The notes: generated by a model from the sequence alone, not told the origin. A stretch of 53,018 bases of DNA from Lachnospiraceae bacterium (GCA_021199235.1 JAJQIL010000142.1:1-53018), one strand, 5' to 3'. Numbered from the stretch's first letter, positions 1-7,210 are shown. Made by a program: numbers and translations.

Positions 1-159
1 TTGGGACATTTTCTCTTGTGGTATATAAGGACATTATCATAAATGGCCCATAAAGAATATTGACAATGAAAAAATAGATTGACAAAACCGAACAAGTGTT
101 TTAATCTTAATTCAGTTTTTCTTTTTGACGTTTTCTTTCATGCATGAGTTCCCCCGCAC

Positions 160-195
160 AAAAAGCCTTTCTGTGTAAAAACAGGAAGGCTTTTT
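160..195. terminator. Bidirectional intrinsic terminator after the Uma2 gene
   Basis: The arms AAAAAGCCTT (160-169) and AAGGCTTTTT (186-195) are exact inverted complements, and the inner CTGT/ACAG continues the stem across one T-G wobble. A-runs and T-runs flank both sides, so it can act on either strand. It lies 40 bp past the stop of the leftward Uma2 gene and most likely ends that operon. Bases 1-159 are AT-rich and I see no gene in them. Confidence 0.85.
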
Positions 196-235
196 GAATG
201 TGGTTGGGGTATGGTTTGATTCTGGATCCAGATGT

Positions 236-802
236 TTATTCATCTGCTGGGATATCTGCAATCAGTTCCGCAAAGTCGATTGTAAAGTCATCAAATACGT
301 TCACCGGAATCTTATCCTGGAATGAGTACGCAGTGAAGTCAAAATGTTCTTCCTTGCGGACGTATACCATCACACTTTCTTCCGCCGGATCAATGATCCA
401 GTATTCACGGACACCAGCGTCAGCATACAGGTTCAGCTTCCGCACGTAATCATGGCCGGGATTGGATGGAGATACTATCTCAATGATCCAGTCGGGCGCA
501 CCAGTACATCCCTTGTCAGTAAGCTTGGAGCGGTCGCAGATGATGGAAATATCAGGTTCAACAGTGTTCTCTCTGTCCTTCCGTAATTTGACAGCGAATG
601 GAGCAGGATAGACACGGCAAATACCTTTTTTCGAGCGAATGTGGTTATAAATCAGCGCATACAGACCGCCGATAAGTTCCTGGTGGATCCGGCTGGGGGC
701 GGACATATAGTAAATCTTTCCGTCAATCAGTTCGGCACGAATATTTTCCGGAAGATTCCAGTAATCATCTTCGGTGTAAATTTGTTCTTTGGGTAACGGC
801 AT
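236..802 (-). CDS. Uma2 family (DUF820) restriction-endonuclease-like protein
   Basis: This 188-residue protein has the usual Uma2 length and pattern. The N-terminal YWNLPENIRAELIDGKI segment is followed by VEPDISIICD and then IEIVSPSNPGHDYVRKLNLY, ending in the YWIIDP motif near residue 133. Those D, E and K residues form the PD-(D/E)XK-like core of the family. The biological role of Uma2 proteins is largely unknown; they are abundant in cyanobacteria and mobile DNA of Firmicutes. The ATG at 802 follows a GGAAGGTG ribosome binding site. It is the last gene of a leftward group of three, 54 bp after the preceding small gene, and is followed by a strong terminator at 160-195. The family call is firm; activity is inference. 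Confidence 0.88.
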   Translation of the reverse strand: MPLPKEQIYTEDDYWNLPENIRAELIDGKIYYMSAPSRIHQELIGGLYALIYNHIRSKKGICRVYPAPFAVKLRKDRENTVEPDISIICDRSKLTDKGCTGAPDWIIEIVSPSNPGHDYVRKLNLYADAGVREYWIIDPAEESVMVYVRKEEHFDFTAYSFQDKIPVNVFDDFTIDFAELIADIPADE

Positions 803-856
803 AATAGCACCTTCCTTTCTATGGTTTTGCAGTCTGTTTCAACAGATCAATATGTT

Positions 857-1099
857 TTAATCCTCTAAGAGCGAAGCAAGGAAATCCTCTGTACTGCCTG
901 AAAAATTTTCACTGGCTCCCGTCTCAAACATTCGGTCAATTTCTGTGATAGCTTCCTGAGTTTCCTCATTTGGAGTGAATTCAGGGTATACATCTACGCC
1001 GGATAGTTTACCGATATTTGCAAGAATGTTGATAACAAAAATCATTTTATCTTCTGGGATACGGTCGATCATTGATTTTGCTATTTCCCGATAACTCAT
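857..1099 (-). CDS. Small acidic antitoxin-like protein
   Basis: An 80-residue acidic protein beginning MSYREIAKSMIDRIPEDK. The N-terminal half predicts two helices (YREIAKSMIDRIPEDKMIFV and INILANI); the C-terminal half is rich in E, D and S with a helical tail ending FLASLLED. This resembles small antitoxin-like proteins of Firmicutes, in which a short helical region is followed by a flexible acidic tail, but I cannot name the family. It has a good start context (GAGAGGAAAG before the ATG) and lies 29 bp after the ribbon-helix-helix-like gene, so the two are probably co-transcribed. No toxin of a known family is adjacent unless the Uma2 protein plays that part, which is speculation. Confidence 0.6.
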   Translation of the reverse strand: MSYREIAKSMIDRIPEDKMIFVINILANIGKLSGVDVYPEFTPNEETQEAITEIDRMFETGASENFSGSTEDFLASLLED

Positions 1100-1128
1100 A
1101 ATTACACTTTCCTCTCAGAGAATCATAG

Positions 1129-1701
1129 TTACTCCATTGCTTGTTTTACATTGCCGAAAATGAATTCATCTTTCATTTCTGCAATACTATTATCGTAATC
1201 TTCAACATAAGGGTCGAAAAAATTATGAAGATCATCAATGCAATTATCATACTCTCCTTCAATATCGCCCCATAGTCTTTCACGCTGGAGAAGATTACTA
1301 GTTAAAAGCTGAACAATAAAATTTTGGTTGACATAATAGAGGGCATTAATAAAATCTTTGCTTACATTATCAGTGTTTTCTTCCAGCTTGTCAATCTGGT
1401 TTACAATTAATTTTTCAGAGTAGCTTTCTGCAAGGGCTATCTGCTGAGAATCATCGTTTCCCCATTGATCGGTGAAATAATCAGTCAATTCACCTTTACG
1501 ACGGATCCGATCATTGATAGCCCGAACAATGAAATTGTTAACACTTTCGCCAATTTGCTCAGCGTGTAATCTTATTCCTTTCTTTTGCCCTTTTGGCAAA
1601 ACTAATGAAATACGTTCAACTGTTTCAGCTTCATATTTTGCATTAGCTGCTTTTCGTGCCTCAGTGTAGCCGGAATATGAACTTACTTTTTTTATATCCA
1701 T
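1129..1701 (-). CDS. Ribbon-helix-helix-like regulator with an unknown C-terminal domain
   Basis: This 190-residue protein opens with a stretch typical of Arc/MetJ-type DNA-binding proteins: KYEAETVERISLVLPKGQ (a beta strand contacting DNA) followed by two helices (RLHAEQIGESVNNFIVRAIN). Residues 75-190 are acidic, helical and unlike any family I recognise. The ATG at 1701 is preceded by AAGGAGATC. Its predicted promoter (TTGTTC-17-TACAAT on the minus strand, 1763 to 1735) overlaps one TGTACA operator, and two further operators lie upstream, so autoregulation is a reasonable inference. It could be the antitoxin and repressor of the leftward group, or a regulator of the divergent ICE genes. 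Confidence 0.65.
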   Translation of the reverse strand: MDIKKVSSYSGYTEARKAANAKYEAETVERISLVLPKGQKKGIRLHAEQIGESVNNFIVRAINDRIRRKGELTDYFTDQWGNDDSQQIALAESYSEKLIVNQIDKLEENTDNVSKDFINALYYVNQNFIVQLLTSNLLQRERLWGDIEGEYDNCIDDLHNFFDPYVEDYDNSIAEMKDEFIFGNVKQAME

Positions 1702-1734
1702 AACCTGATCTCCTTAAATAAATATGTGTAAAAT

Positions 1735-1840
1735 ATTGTAACATGAGCGAAAACATTGAACAATGTACAATTTCAACAAAATACATTGTACAAGATTGTG
1801 ACTATTGCCAATTGATATTATACATTGTACAATGTATAAT
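1735..1840. promoter_or_regulatory. Divergent promoters with three TGTACA operators, one a 24-bp perfect palindrome
   Basis: The rightward promoter is TTGATA (1812-1817), 17 bp, TATAAT (1835-1840). Bases 1817-1840 form a perfect palindrome centred on TTGTACAA, so the operator covers the whole spacer and -10 box. The leftward promoter is TTGTTC (1763-1758), 17 bp, TACAAT (1740-1735). Two more copies of the core occur at 1760-1771 (ACAATGTACAAT, on the leftward -35) and 1782-1793 (TACATTGTACAA). This looks like a repressor-controlled switch between the leftward RHH-like gene and the rightward genes starting at 1986. The binding protein is inferred. Confidence 0.75.
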
Positions 1841-1985
1841 GAGAACCATCAAGAAACAGAGCAGCCGGGAACCGAAAGAACCCGAAACCACGTGGCAATA
1901 TACCTGTGAACCAACGAACACGGCGGCAATAGTCAGGAAGATTCCAGCGGGGCGGCTCTAAATTCAAAAGAGGAGGAGCAGGAAC

Positions 1986-2321
1986 ATGAAATACAATCTT
2001 TCGAGAATCATGACAAGGGCATGGAAGAACTTTCGCAAAGCGGAAAGCGAGATCACATTCGGCGAAGCACTTCACAGGGCCTGGCTGAGTGCGAAAGCGG
2101 AGACGGTCAACGAGCAGCGCATTGAAGCGGCGAAGCTTGGAGCAGGCGTCACGGAAGAAGTAAATACCTGGTCAGCATGGAAACAACTGGGTTATGAGGT
2201 AATCCACGGAAGCAAGGCGCTTTTCCAGGCGGTGCTGATCTGGGGGAGTAAAGGCGATAACGCCACCTATAAAGCTTCATTCTTTGGAGCTTCGCAGGTA
2301 CAGGCGATTGCAGCAGTATAA
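1986..2321 (+). CDS. Conserved small ICE/phage-associated protein of unknown function
   Basis: The 111-residue product starts MKYNLSRIMTRAWKNFRK and contains a helical region (FGEALHRAWLSAKAE), then an aromatic and glycine-rich half (TWSAWKQLGYEVIHGSKALFQAVLIWGSKGD). I recognise this as a conserved type of small protein found near integrases in Firmicutes mobile elements, but no function is known to me. The start is supported by an AGAGGAGGAGCAGGAAC leader. It is the first gene downstream of the operator-controlled rightward promoter at 1812-1840, and the integrase remnant follows 64 bp later. Confidence 0.6.
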   Translation: MKYNLSRIMTRAWKNFRKAESEITFGEALHRAWLSAKAETVNEQRIEAAKLGAGVTEEVNTWSAWKQLGYEVIHGSKALFQAVLIWGSKGDNATYKASFFGASQVQAIAAV

Positions 2322-2385
2322 AGAGAGAACCCGCCACGGAGGAACGACGGCAGAGAGGAGAAAGAAATGAGATATAAAGGATTTT

Positions 2386-2706
2386 ATGTTTACGAACACG
2401 AAAGGAACACCTTACGCCGCGAACGCTTTCAACTTTGTCCTGAAGAATATCGTTGCTGCCTACAATAAGCGCGAAAATGCCAAAGCTGAGCGCGAGAGCC
2501 GGGAAGCTGATATTCTCCCGCACATTTCGGCCCACACCTTACGACATACAGCTTGCACAAGATTCGCAGAATCAGGGCTTGAGCCGAAGGTATTGCAGAT
2601 TATAATGGGGCATAGTTCTATTTCAATTACGATGGACGTTTACACACATCTGGACTTTGAACAGATTCAGGAAAAAGTTGATGCTATACAGTACAAGATC
2701 GGATAA
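2386..2706 (+). pseudogene. Tyrosine recombinase (integrase), C-terminal fragment
   Basis: The fragment encodes about 106 residues of the catalytic half of a phage-type integrase. It contains HTLRHTACTRFAESGL (the HxxR motif), GHSSISITMDVYTH (second His and the nucleophile Tyr) and the conserved LQIIMGHSS between them. The reading frame opens after a TGA at 2368 and begins in mid-domain at KDFMFTNTKGTPYA; normal family members are about 350-400 residues. The N-terminal DNA-binding domains and the first catalytic Arg are therefore missing. Sequence upstream encodes an unrelated protein in a different frame, so the gene was truncated by recombination rather than by a point frameshift. It is unlikely to be active alone. 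Confidence 0.85.
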
Positions 2707-2711
2707 TCAGG

Positions 2712-2756
2712 AGCCGCCAGCCGGGACAAAACCGGGAGGCGGCTTACGTTTTTTTT
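2712..2756 (+). terminator. Intrinsic terminator after the integrase fragment
   Basis: AGCCGCC (2712-2718) pairs with GGCGGCT (2738-2744), with an inner CCGG/CCGG stem, followed by an eight-T run at 2749-2756. The distance of 6 bp from the integrase stop fits rho-independent termination of that transcript. Confidence 0.9.
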
Positions 2757-2759
2757 CGA

Positions 2760-3013
2760 AAATATGACACAAATATGACAAAATAGGGCTTTTTACAAAA
2801 TACGCATCTCAGAGAACCCTTGATTTTACAGGCAAAAAAGATATTTTTCAAAAAATATTAGCACTCACCTCTTGTTAGAGGATAGTAAGCTTTATGATGT
2901 TTTATCAGGCTTCATAAATGCGATAAAATGGGCATTCTTGGGAAAATGGGATTTCGTCAGGAGACGTCAGATTTCGTCAAAAGTCATTCAAATGGCGTAA
3001 AAATTGGCGTAAA
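2760..3013. repeat. Three sets of short direct repeats in the int-parA intergenic region
   Basis: The 2707-3201 gap holds no gene that I can support. It contains AAATATGACA twice (2760-2769 and 2771-2780, 11-bp step), GATTTCGTCA twice (2950-2959 and 2970-2979, 20-bp step) and TGGCGTAAA twice (2993-3001 and 3005-3013, 12-bp step). Direct repeats beside an integrase gene often serve as arm-type sites for integrase or excisionase, and repeats ahead of par genes can be partition or copy-control sites. Either reading is inference. Confidence 0.55.
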
Positions 3014-3103
3014 GAAAGCTGGCATACTGGGTTCGTATCAAATTGCGTATATGTAACATTATCGCCAGATCAGGACAAAAAATTGAATAGGAACTGTAGG
3101 AAG

Positions 3104-3177
3104 AAGACGTTCAGAAATGGGCGTCTTTTTTGTTTTCAGAACAGGTAGAAGGCGTTCAAAATTGAGCGCCTTTTTTG
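3104..3177 (+). terminator. Two tandem hairpin-T-run elements, near copies of each other
   Basis: Hairpin 1 is AAGACG (3104-3109) with CGTCTT (3122-3127) and a T-run. Hairpin 2 is AAGGCG (3149-3154) with CGCCTT (3167-3172) and a T-run. Loops and flanks are also alike, so the pair looks duplicated. The one stem difference (A to G) is matched by T to C on the other arm, keeping pairing. They sit just before the DUF3789-parA-parB operon and may insulate it or attenuate read-through. Confidence 0.7.
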
Positions 3178-3201
3178 AACTCGGATTCGAGGAGGAATTT
3201 T

Positions 3202-3333
3202 ATGATTACTCATTTTATTGCTTTTTGTTTGGGCGGCTTTTTCGGAGTCGTGACGATGTGTATGTGTTTCGCAGCAAGTGAAGAGGACCGCAGAAATGGA
3301 AGCTATGACGAAAAGGAGGATGTAAAGGAATGA
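3202..3333 (+). CDS. DUF3789-type small membrane protein
   Basis: A 43-residue protein, MITHFIAFCLGGFFGVVTMC followed by a charged tail ending YDEKEDVKE. One hydrophobic segment (residues 3-25) with a GG pair and Cys residues, then a short acidic cytoplasmic tail, is the signature of the DUF3789 family common in Firmicutes ICEs upstream of par genes. The ATG at 3202 follows GGAGGAATTTT. Its stop overlaps the parA start (ATGA at 3330-3333), so translation is probably coupled. The function is unknown. Confidence 0.8.
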   Translation: MITHFIAFCLGGFFGVVTMCMCFAASEEDRRNGSYDEKEDVKE

Positions 3334-4148
3334 ATACACAGATTATCTGCCTCGGAAACCAGAAAGGCGGAGTCGGAAAAACCCAGACCTGTGTGAATCT
3401 TGGTGTTGATCTGGCACGGCAGGGAAAGAAAGTTCTGATTGTGGATCTCGATCCCCAAGCCAGCGCGACAATCAGTCTGGGTTTTCCACGTCCAGATCAG
3501 ATTCCGGTTACGGTATCAACGGTCTTAGGAAAAATTTTGACGGATCAGCCAATTAATCTGGGAGAGGGAATACTGCATCAGGCAGAAGGGGTTGACCTGA
3601 TGCCAGCGGATATTCAGCTATCCGGTATGGAAGTTTCTTTGGTGAATATGATCAGCCGGGAGACGGTACTGCGCCAGTATCTGGATACAGTGAAAAGTCA
3701 GTATACGCATATTCTGATCGATTGCCAGCCATCGTTGGGAATGCTTACTGTCAATGCTCTGGCAGCGGCCACGCGCATTATTGTGCCAGTTCAGGCTGAA
3801 TATCTTCCGGCTAAAGGATTGGAACAGCTTTTACAAACAGTCGGTAAGGTCAGGCGGCAGATTAACCCGACATTACAAATTGATGGGATTCTTCTGACTA
3901 TGGTAGATAAACGGACTAACTTTGCGAGAGAAACGGCGTCACTGATCAGGGACACTTATGGAAGAAAAATCAATGTGTTTAAAACAGAAATTCCGTTTTC
4001 AGTAAAGGCAAAAGAAGCAACTGCTGCAGGTATGAGTATTTATGCTTATGACCCTAAAGGGAAAGTGGCGGGAGCGTACATGGAATTGACGAAAGAGGTG
4101 TTGAATCTTGAAAAGCAGCGCGAAAAACATAAAACTTGCGTCCGTTGA
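3330..4148 (+). CDS. parA: ParA-family partition ATPase
   Basis: The 272-residue protein carries the deviant Walker A motif KGGVGKTQT at residues 12-20, the A' motif VDLDPQAS near residue 39, and the Walker B-like ILIDCQPS near residue 127, followed by QAEYLPAKGLEQLL. This is a Soj/ParA-type ATPase without an N-terminal HTH. With ParB it would segregate the circular form of the element by ATP-dependent binding to the nucleoid. Its 3' end overlaps the parB start by 41 bp, and its start overlaps the DUF3789 gene, so these three form one translationally coupled operon. The family call is firm. Confidence 0.96.
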   Translation: MNTQIICLGNQKGGVGKTQTCVNLGVDLARQGKKVLIVDLDPQASATISLGFPRPDQIPVTVSTVLGKILTDQPINLGEGILHQAEGVDLMPADIQLSGMEVSLVNMISRETVLRQYLDTVKSQYTHILIDCQPSLGMLTVNALAAATRIIVPVQAEYLPAKGLEQLLQTVGKVRRQINPTLQIDGILLTMVDKRTNFARETASLIRDTYGRKINVFKTEIPFSVKAKEATAAGMSIYAYDPKGKVAGAYMELTKEVLNLEKQREKHKTCVR

Positions 4149-5067
4149 TGATCTATTTAAGACGGACGAAGGACGGGCGGATGATGAGAGGGAACGTGTG
4201 CAGGAGATTGCGATTTCTGAACTGCATCCCTTTAAAGATCATCCCTTTAAGGTTTTGGATGATGAAAAAATGATGGAGACAGTTGAGAGTGTACAGCAAT
4301 ACGGCGTTCTGGTTCCGATTATAGCACGACCGTCGTCAGAGGGAGGATATGAGATTGTTTCCGGTCATCGTCGGCATAGAGCCTGTGAACTGGCAGGGAA
4401 AGAGACAATGCCGGTGATTGTGCGTGAATTGGATGATGATGAAGCCGTTTTGCTGATGGTGGACAGTAATCTGCAAAGGGAGAGCATTCTTCCGAGCGAG
4501 AGGGCATTTGCTTTGAAGATGAAGTTGGATGCAATGAAAAGACAGGCAGGACGACCTACCAAAGAAAATTGTTCCCAAGTTGGGAACAATTTATCGAAAC
4601 GTTCAAGCGAACTTCTTGCTGAAGAGATGGGACAAAGCAAGAATCAAATCTTTAGATATATTCGCCTTACGGAACTGATTCCTCCATTACTGGATATGGT
4701 GGATGAAAAGAAGATCGCCTTTAATCCAGCATATGAGTTGTCATTTCTGAAACCAAAAGAACAGGAAATGTTGATTGAAACAATGGATTATGAGCAGGCA
4801 ACGCCGTCACTCTCCCAGGCTCAGCGATTGAAGCAGTTCAGCCAGGATGGACGATTAACGGAGGATTCTATGCTTGCGATTATGTCTGAGGAAAAGAAGC
4901 CAGTACAGGACCGGGTAATGTTTACATCGGACGTCCTGAGAAAGTATTTTCCGAAGGACTACACGCCGAGAAAGATGGAGGAAACGATTATCCAGCTTTT
5001 GGAACAGTGGAAACAAAGGCGGCAGATGCAACAGGAACAGCAGCGGAAAAAACGTAATTCCCGGTGA
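4108..5067 (+). CDS. parB: ParB/Spo0J-family centromere-binding protein
   Basis: A 319-residue ParB. The N-terminal nucleotide-binding domain contains IVSGHRRHRACELAG (residues 84-98) and DSNLQRESILPSERAF (about 119-134). An HTH follows at SSELLAEEMGQSKNQIFRY (about 166-184). The C-terminal region is charged and Q-rich, probably for dimerisation. The start is TTG at 4108, chosen because AGAGGTG lies at the right distance and no better start is available. Between the two domains the peptide NCSQVGNNL is encoded by a 27-bp DNA palindrome (4566-4592), which may be the parS site itself. The protein would load on parS and stimulate ParA. Confidence 0.94.
   Translation: MKSSAKNIKLASVDDLFKTDEGRADDERERVQEIAISELHPFKDHPFKVLDDEKMMETVESVQQYGVLVPIIARPSSEGGYEIVSGHRRHRACELAGKETMPVIVRELDDDEAVLLMVDSNLQRESILPSERAFALKMKLDAMKRQAGRPTKENCSQVGNNLSKRSSELLAEEMGQSKNQIFRYIRLTELIPPLLDMVDEKKIAFNPAYELSFLKPKEQEMLIETMDYEQATPSLSQAQRLKQFSQDGRLTEDSMLAIMSEEKKPVQDRVMFTSDVLRKYFPKDYTPRKMEETIIQLLEQWKQRRQMQQEQQRKKRNSR
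4566..4592. promoter_or_regulatory. 27-bp perfect palindrome inside parB, candidate parS site
   Basis: The arms AAATTGTTCCCAA (4566-4578) and TTGGGAACAATTT (4580-4592) are exact inverted complements around a single G. A 13-bp perfect arm inside a coding region is not expected by chance. It encodes the inter-domain peptide NCSQVGNNL, so it can be accommodated without disturbing a folded domain. A parS embedded in or beside parB is a known arrangement for ParABS systems; its assignment here is inference. Confidence 0.6.
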
Positions 5068-5219
5068 ATTATTTACACAACTATTTTTAAAGCTGCCGTG
5101 ATGAATTTCTTTGAGCAGAAGCCGGATACCGTTTGCTTTCGACACTGGCTACAGCTTTATGAAACAGAAAACTATGAATATTCAGAGCAAACCACAGAAG
5201 AATGGAAGGAGATTTTGCT

Positions 5220-5657
5220 ATGCGCTATACAACGTACATTACTGCGAATGACAGGGAAAACAATGAAATTTTATTCAGGGATGCGGAGCATGAACGGTTC
5301 TGCCTGCAATCGTTGGAAAAATGCAGATGGTGTGATGTTTACCATGAGGCATTGGTGTACTGCCTGGGTATTGACAGAGATACGCGGGAACACATAGATC
5401 GCATTTACGATTTCAAGAGCGGCGATGTGAAACCGGAATGCCTTCATGAGGGGTGGCAGACAAGTGGCAGTATGCGAACGGTCCGGATGGCTTTTAACCT
5501 CTATTGTAACGGGACACCGAGTGTGTATGGCATCAAGAACTCGAAAGATAAGCTGCGTGAGTGTGCTGAGTATTCCGTGAGCGATTTGTTCAGCTGTGGC
5601 TATGCGAAATACTTTTGGGAAGCAGTGAAAATCCGCTATCCGGAATATTGTGGCTGA
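5220..5657 (+). CDS. DUF6075 family protein
   Basis: About 145 residues, starting MRYTTYITANDRENNEILFR. The sequence has conserved-looking blocks: CDVYHEALVYCLGIDRDTREHID (Cys/His-containing helical part), IYDFKSGDVKPECL, and W and Y-rich segments near the end. I recognise it as the DUF6075 type found in Lachnospiraceae ICEs near the replication module; the function is unknown. I chose the ATG at 5220 over 5202 because AAGGAG at 5206-5211 lies 8 bp before it, and that ribosome binding site would be inside the longer version. It lies 152 bp after parB and 105 bp before repA. Confidence 0.72.
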   Translation: MRYTTYITANDRENNEILFRDAEHERFCLQSLEKCRWCDVYHEALVYCLGIDRDTREHIDRIYDFKSGDVKPECLHEGWQTSGSMRTVRMAFNLYCNGTPSVYGIKNSKDKLRECAEYSVSDLFSCGYAKYFWEAVKIRYPEYCG

Positions 5658-5762
5658 GCGGAGGGAGAACAAATTGACTGGGTGTGGCCTGTATTTCAGA
5701 TGTAGGCCGCGCTCACTCCAAAGATAACAAGACAAGACTCCTGAAAGAAATGGAGGTGTGAT

Positions 5763-7124
5763 ATGGAGAATAAATTCGAGTTTGATTATTTCCATGAGTA
5801 TGAGTCGGAACAGTTCTCCTTTTACCGTATCCCAAAGCTGTTGTTTACGGATGAATATTTCAGGAAGCTGTCCTGCGACGCGAAGGTGCTGTATGGGCTG
5901 ATGCTGGACCGGATGTGCCTATCTCTGAAAAATCACTGGGTGGACAACGAAAAGCGGGTTTACATCATTTTCACGATTGAACAAGTGACAGAATACCTGA
6001 ATTGCGGCCGGGATAAGGCAATGAAGATTCTTGCGGAACTGGATATGAAAAAGGGGATTGGTCTGATTGATCGTGTGAAACAGGGATTTGGGAAACCGGA
6101 TGCGATCTATGTGAAGAACTTTATCGCAAAACCAAAGCAGCAGCCGGAAGATTCTGAAATGGAGAGAGGAGAAGACTCAGATTCGAATTTGAAGAATGAT
6201 GGAAAGCAGCCAGAGCAGAGAGAAGGTGAGATAGCGGGATGCACTGAAAATAAAAAGGCACAGGCAGAGAGGAATGAGTGCAAGACGGCTGAATCCGGCG
6301 GCAAGGATTATGGGAATGTGCCAAAGGAACCGGAATCTATTGCAGAGCGAAAGAAAGATTTCTGGAACAAAGCAGAAGTGAGTCTTGTGGATGCGGTTTT
6401 GCACGAATATGAGTCCGCCGAAGATTCACAGGGAGGAGTAATGGGTGGCTCTGGAAGCGGTTTTACAAGAGTCAGTGGATACCCAATTCTCGGAGCCGGC
6501 GAAGCGGATTTGCCGCAGTCGGAATCTCCGATTTATCGAAGTCGGGAAAAGCGACTTGTCGAGGTCGGAAAAAACGACTTCATGCAGTCGGATCATCCGA
6601 CTTCCAGGGGTCGGGAAAGCCCACCTGTAACCGTCGGAAAAACCGACCCTAATTATACTGATATTAATAATACTGATATGAGTGATACTGATCTGATCAA
6701 TCAATCAACGCATGCGTGCGTGCGCGCGGAGCCGATGCCGGATGTGATTGATGGGATGGATGCGATAACAACCTACACAAACATCATCAAAAAGAACATT
6801 GAGTATGACACCCTGATTTTTGATGCCAAATCAGATTCAGACAAGATGCAGATCGACATGATTGTATCACTGATGGCGGAGACAATTGCGGTGAAACGTG
6901 AGACGGTGACGATTGCGAAAGCAGAATACCCATATCCGTATGTGGTGAACAAGCTGCTGCGTGTAGGGCAGAATCATGTCCAGTACATACTGTGGTGCCT
7001 GAGTAAGCAGACGGGCAAGATCTGGAATATCAAGGCGTATGTGCTTGCCTGCATCTTTAACGCGCCAACGATGATAGATGCGTATTATCAGGCGGAGGTA
7101 AGTCATGACTTGTACGGACAGTAA
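5763..7124 (+). CDS. RepA_N-type replication initiator with DUF6017 C-terminus
   Basis: A 453-residue initiator. The N-terminal winged-helix domain (residues about 8-115) has FYRIPKLLFTDEYFRKLSCDAKVLYGLMLDRM, the RepA_N signature. A long polar linker (about 120-310) follows. The C-terminal domain (about 330-453), containing YPYPYVVNKLLRVGQNHVQY, fits DUF6017. Start at 5763 follows GGAGGTG. The linker DNA carries six 15-bp palindromes at exact 23-bp steps (6518-6647), probably the origin itself. Since 23 is not a multiple of 3, the peptide encoded by successive repeats differs, which indicates selection on DNA. In RepA_N plasmids of staphylococci and enterococci the origin is known to lie within rep. 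It would replicate the excised circle. Confidence 0.9.
   Translation: MENKFEFDYFHEYESEQFSFYRIPKLLFTDEYFRKLSCDAKVLYGLMLDRMCLSLKNHWVDNEKRVYIIFTIEQVTEYLNCGRDKAMKILAELDMKKGIGLIDRVKQGFGKPDAIYVKNFIAKPKQQPEDSEMERGEDSDSNLKNDGKQPEQREGEIAGCTENKKAQAERNECKTAESGGKDYGNVPKEPESIAERKKDFWNKAEVSLVDAVLHEYESAEDSQGGVMGGSGSGFTRVSGYPILGAGEADLPQSESPIYRSREKRLVEVGKNDFMQSDHPTSRGRESPPVTVGKTDPNYTDINNTDMSDTDLINQSTHACVRAEPMPDVIDGMDAITTYTNIIKKNIEYDTLIFDAKSDSDKMQIDMIVSLMAETIAVKRETVTIAKAEYPYPYVVNKLLRVGQNHVQYILWCLSKQTGKIWNIKAYVLACIFNAPTMIDAYYQAEVSHDLYGQ
6518..6647. repeat. Six palindromic repeats at 23-bp intervals, candidate origin iterons
   Basis: Units of the form GTCGG-N5-CCGAC lie at 6518-6532, 6541-6555, 6564-6578, 6587-6601, 6610-6624 and 6633-6647, with centres 6525, 6548, 6571, 6594, 6617 and 6640. 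The fourth and sixth are perfect; the others have one or two changed bases in the right arm. A degenerate seventh unit fits the same register at 6495-6509. The spacing is exact and frame-breaking, inside the initiator's linker. Confidence 0.9.
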
Positions 7125-7210
7125 CGTGCAACGGATAGAAAGCCGAAGGAAAAATTGCAATGCCTGGGCGGTGCTGCACGAAAGAATGTGGATACGAACG
7201 GAGGAAGAAG

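Noticed and set aside
1-60. GGGACATT and AGGACATT near the left edge as an insertion-sequence end
   Set aside because: Only two short similar words are seen, with no transposase or matching inverted repeat in the window.
1743-1961. 72-residue open frame through the operator region
   Set aside because: Its start and the internal ATG at 1839 lie within or upstream of the predicted promoter, so it would not be translated from it.
2865-2895. Sequence TTAGCACTC, a half of the CIRCE heat-shock operator
   Set aside because: The matching arm GAGTGCTAA is absent after 9 bp, so it is not an HrcA site; it could be a chance match.
5101-5397. Possible 98-residue protein beginning MNFFEQKPDTVCFRHWLQLY
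   Set aside because: The first 40 codons look plausible, but there is no good ribosome binding site, and the rest overlaps DUF6075 in another frame. Left undecided and not annotated.
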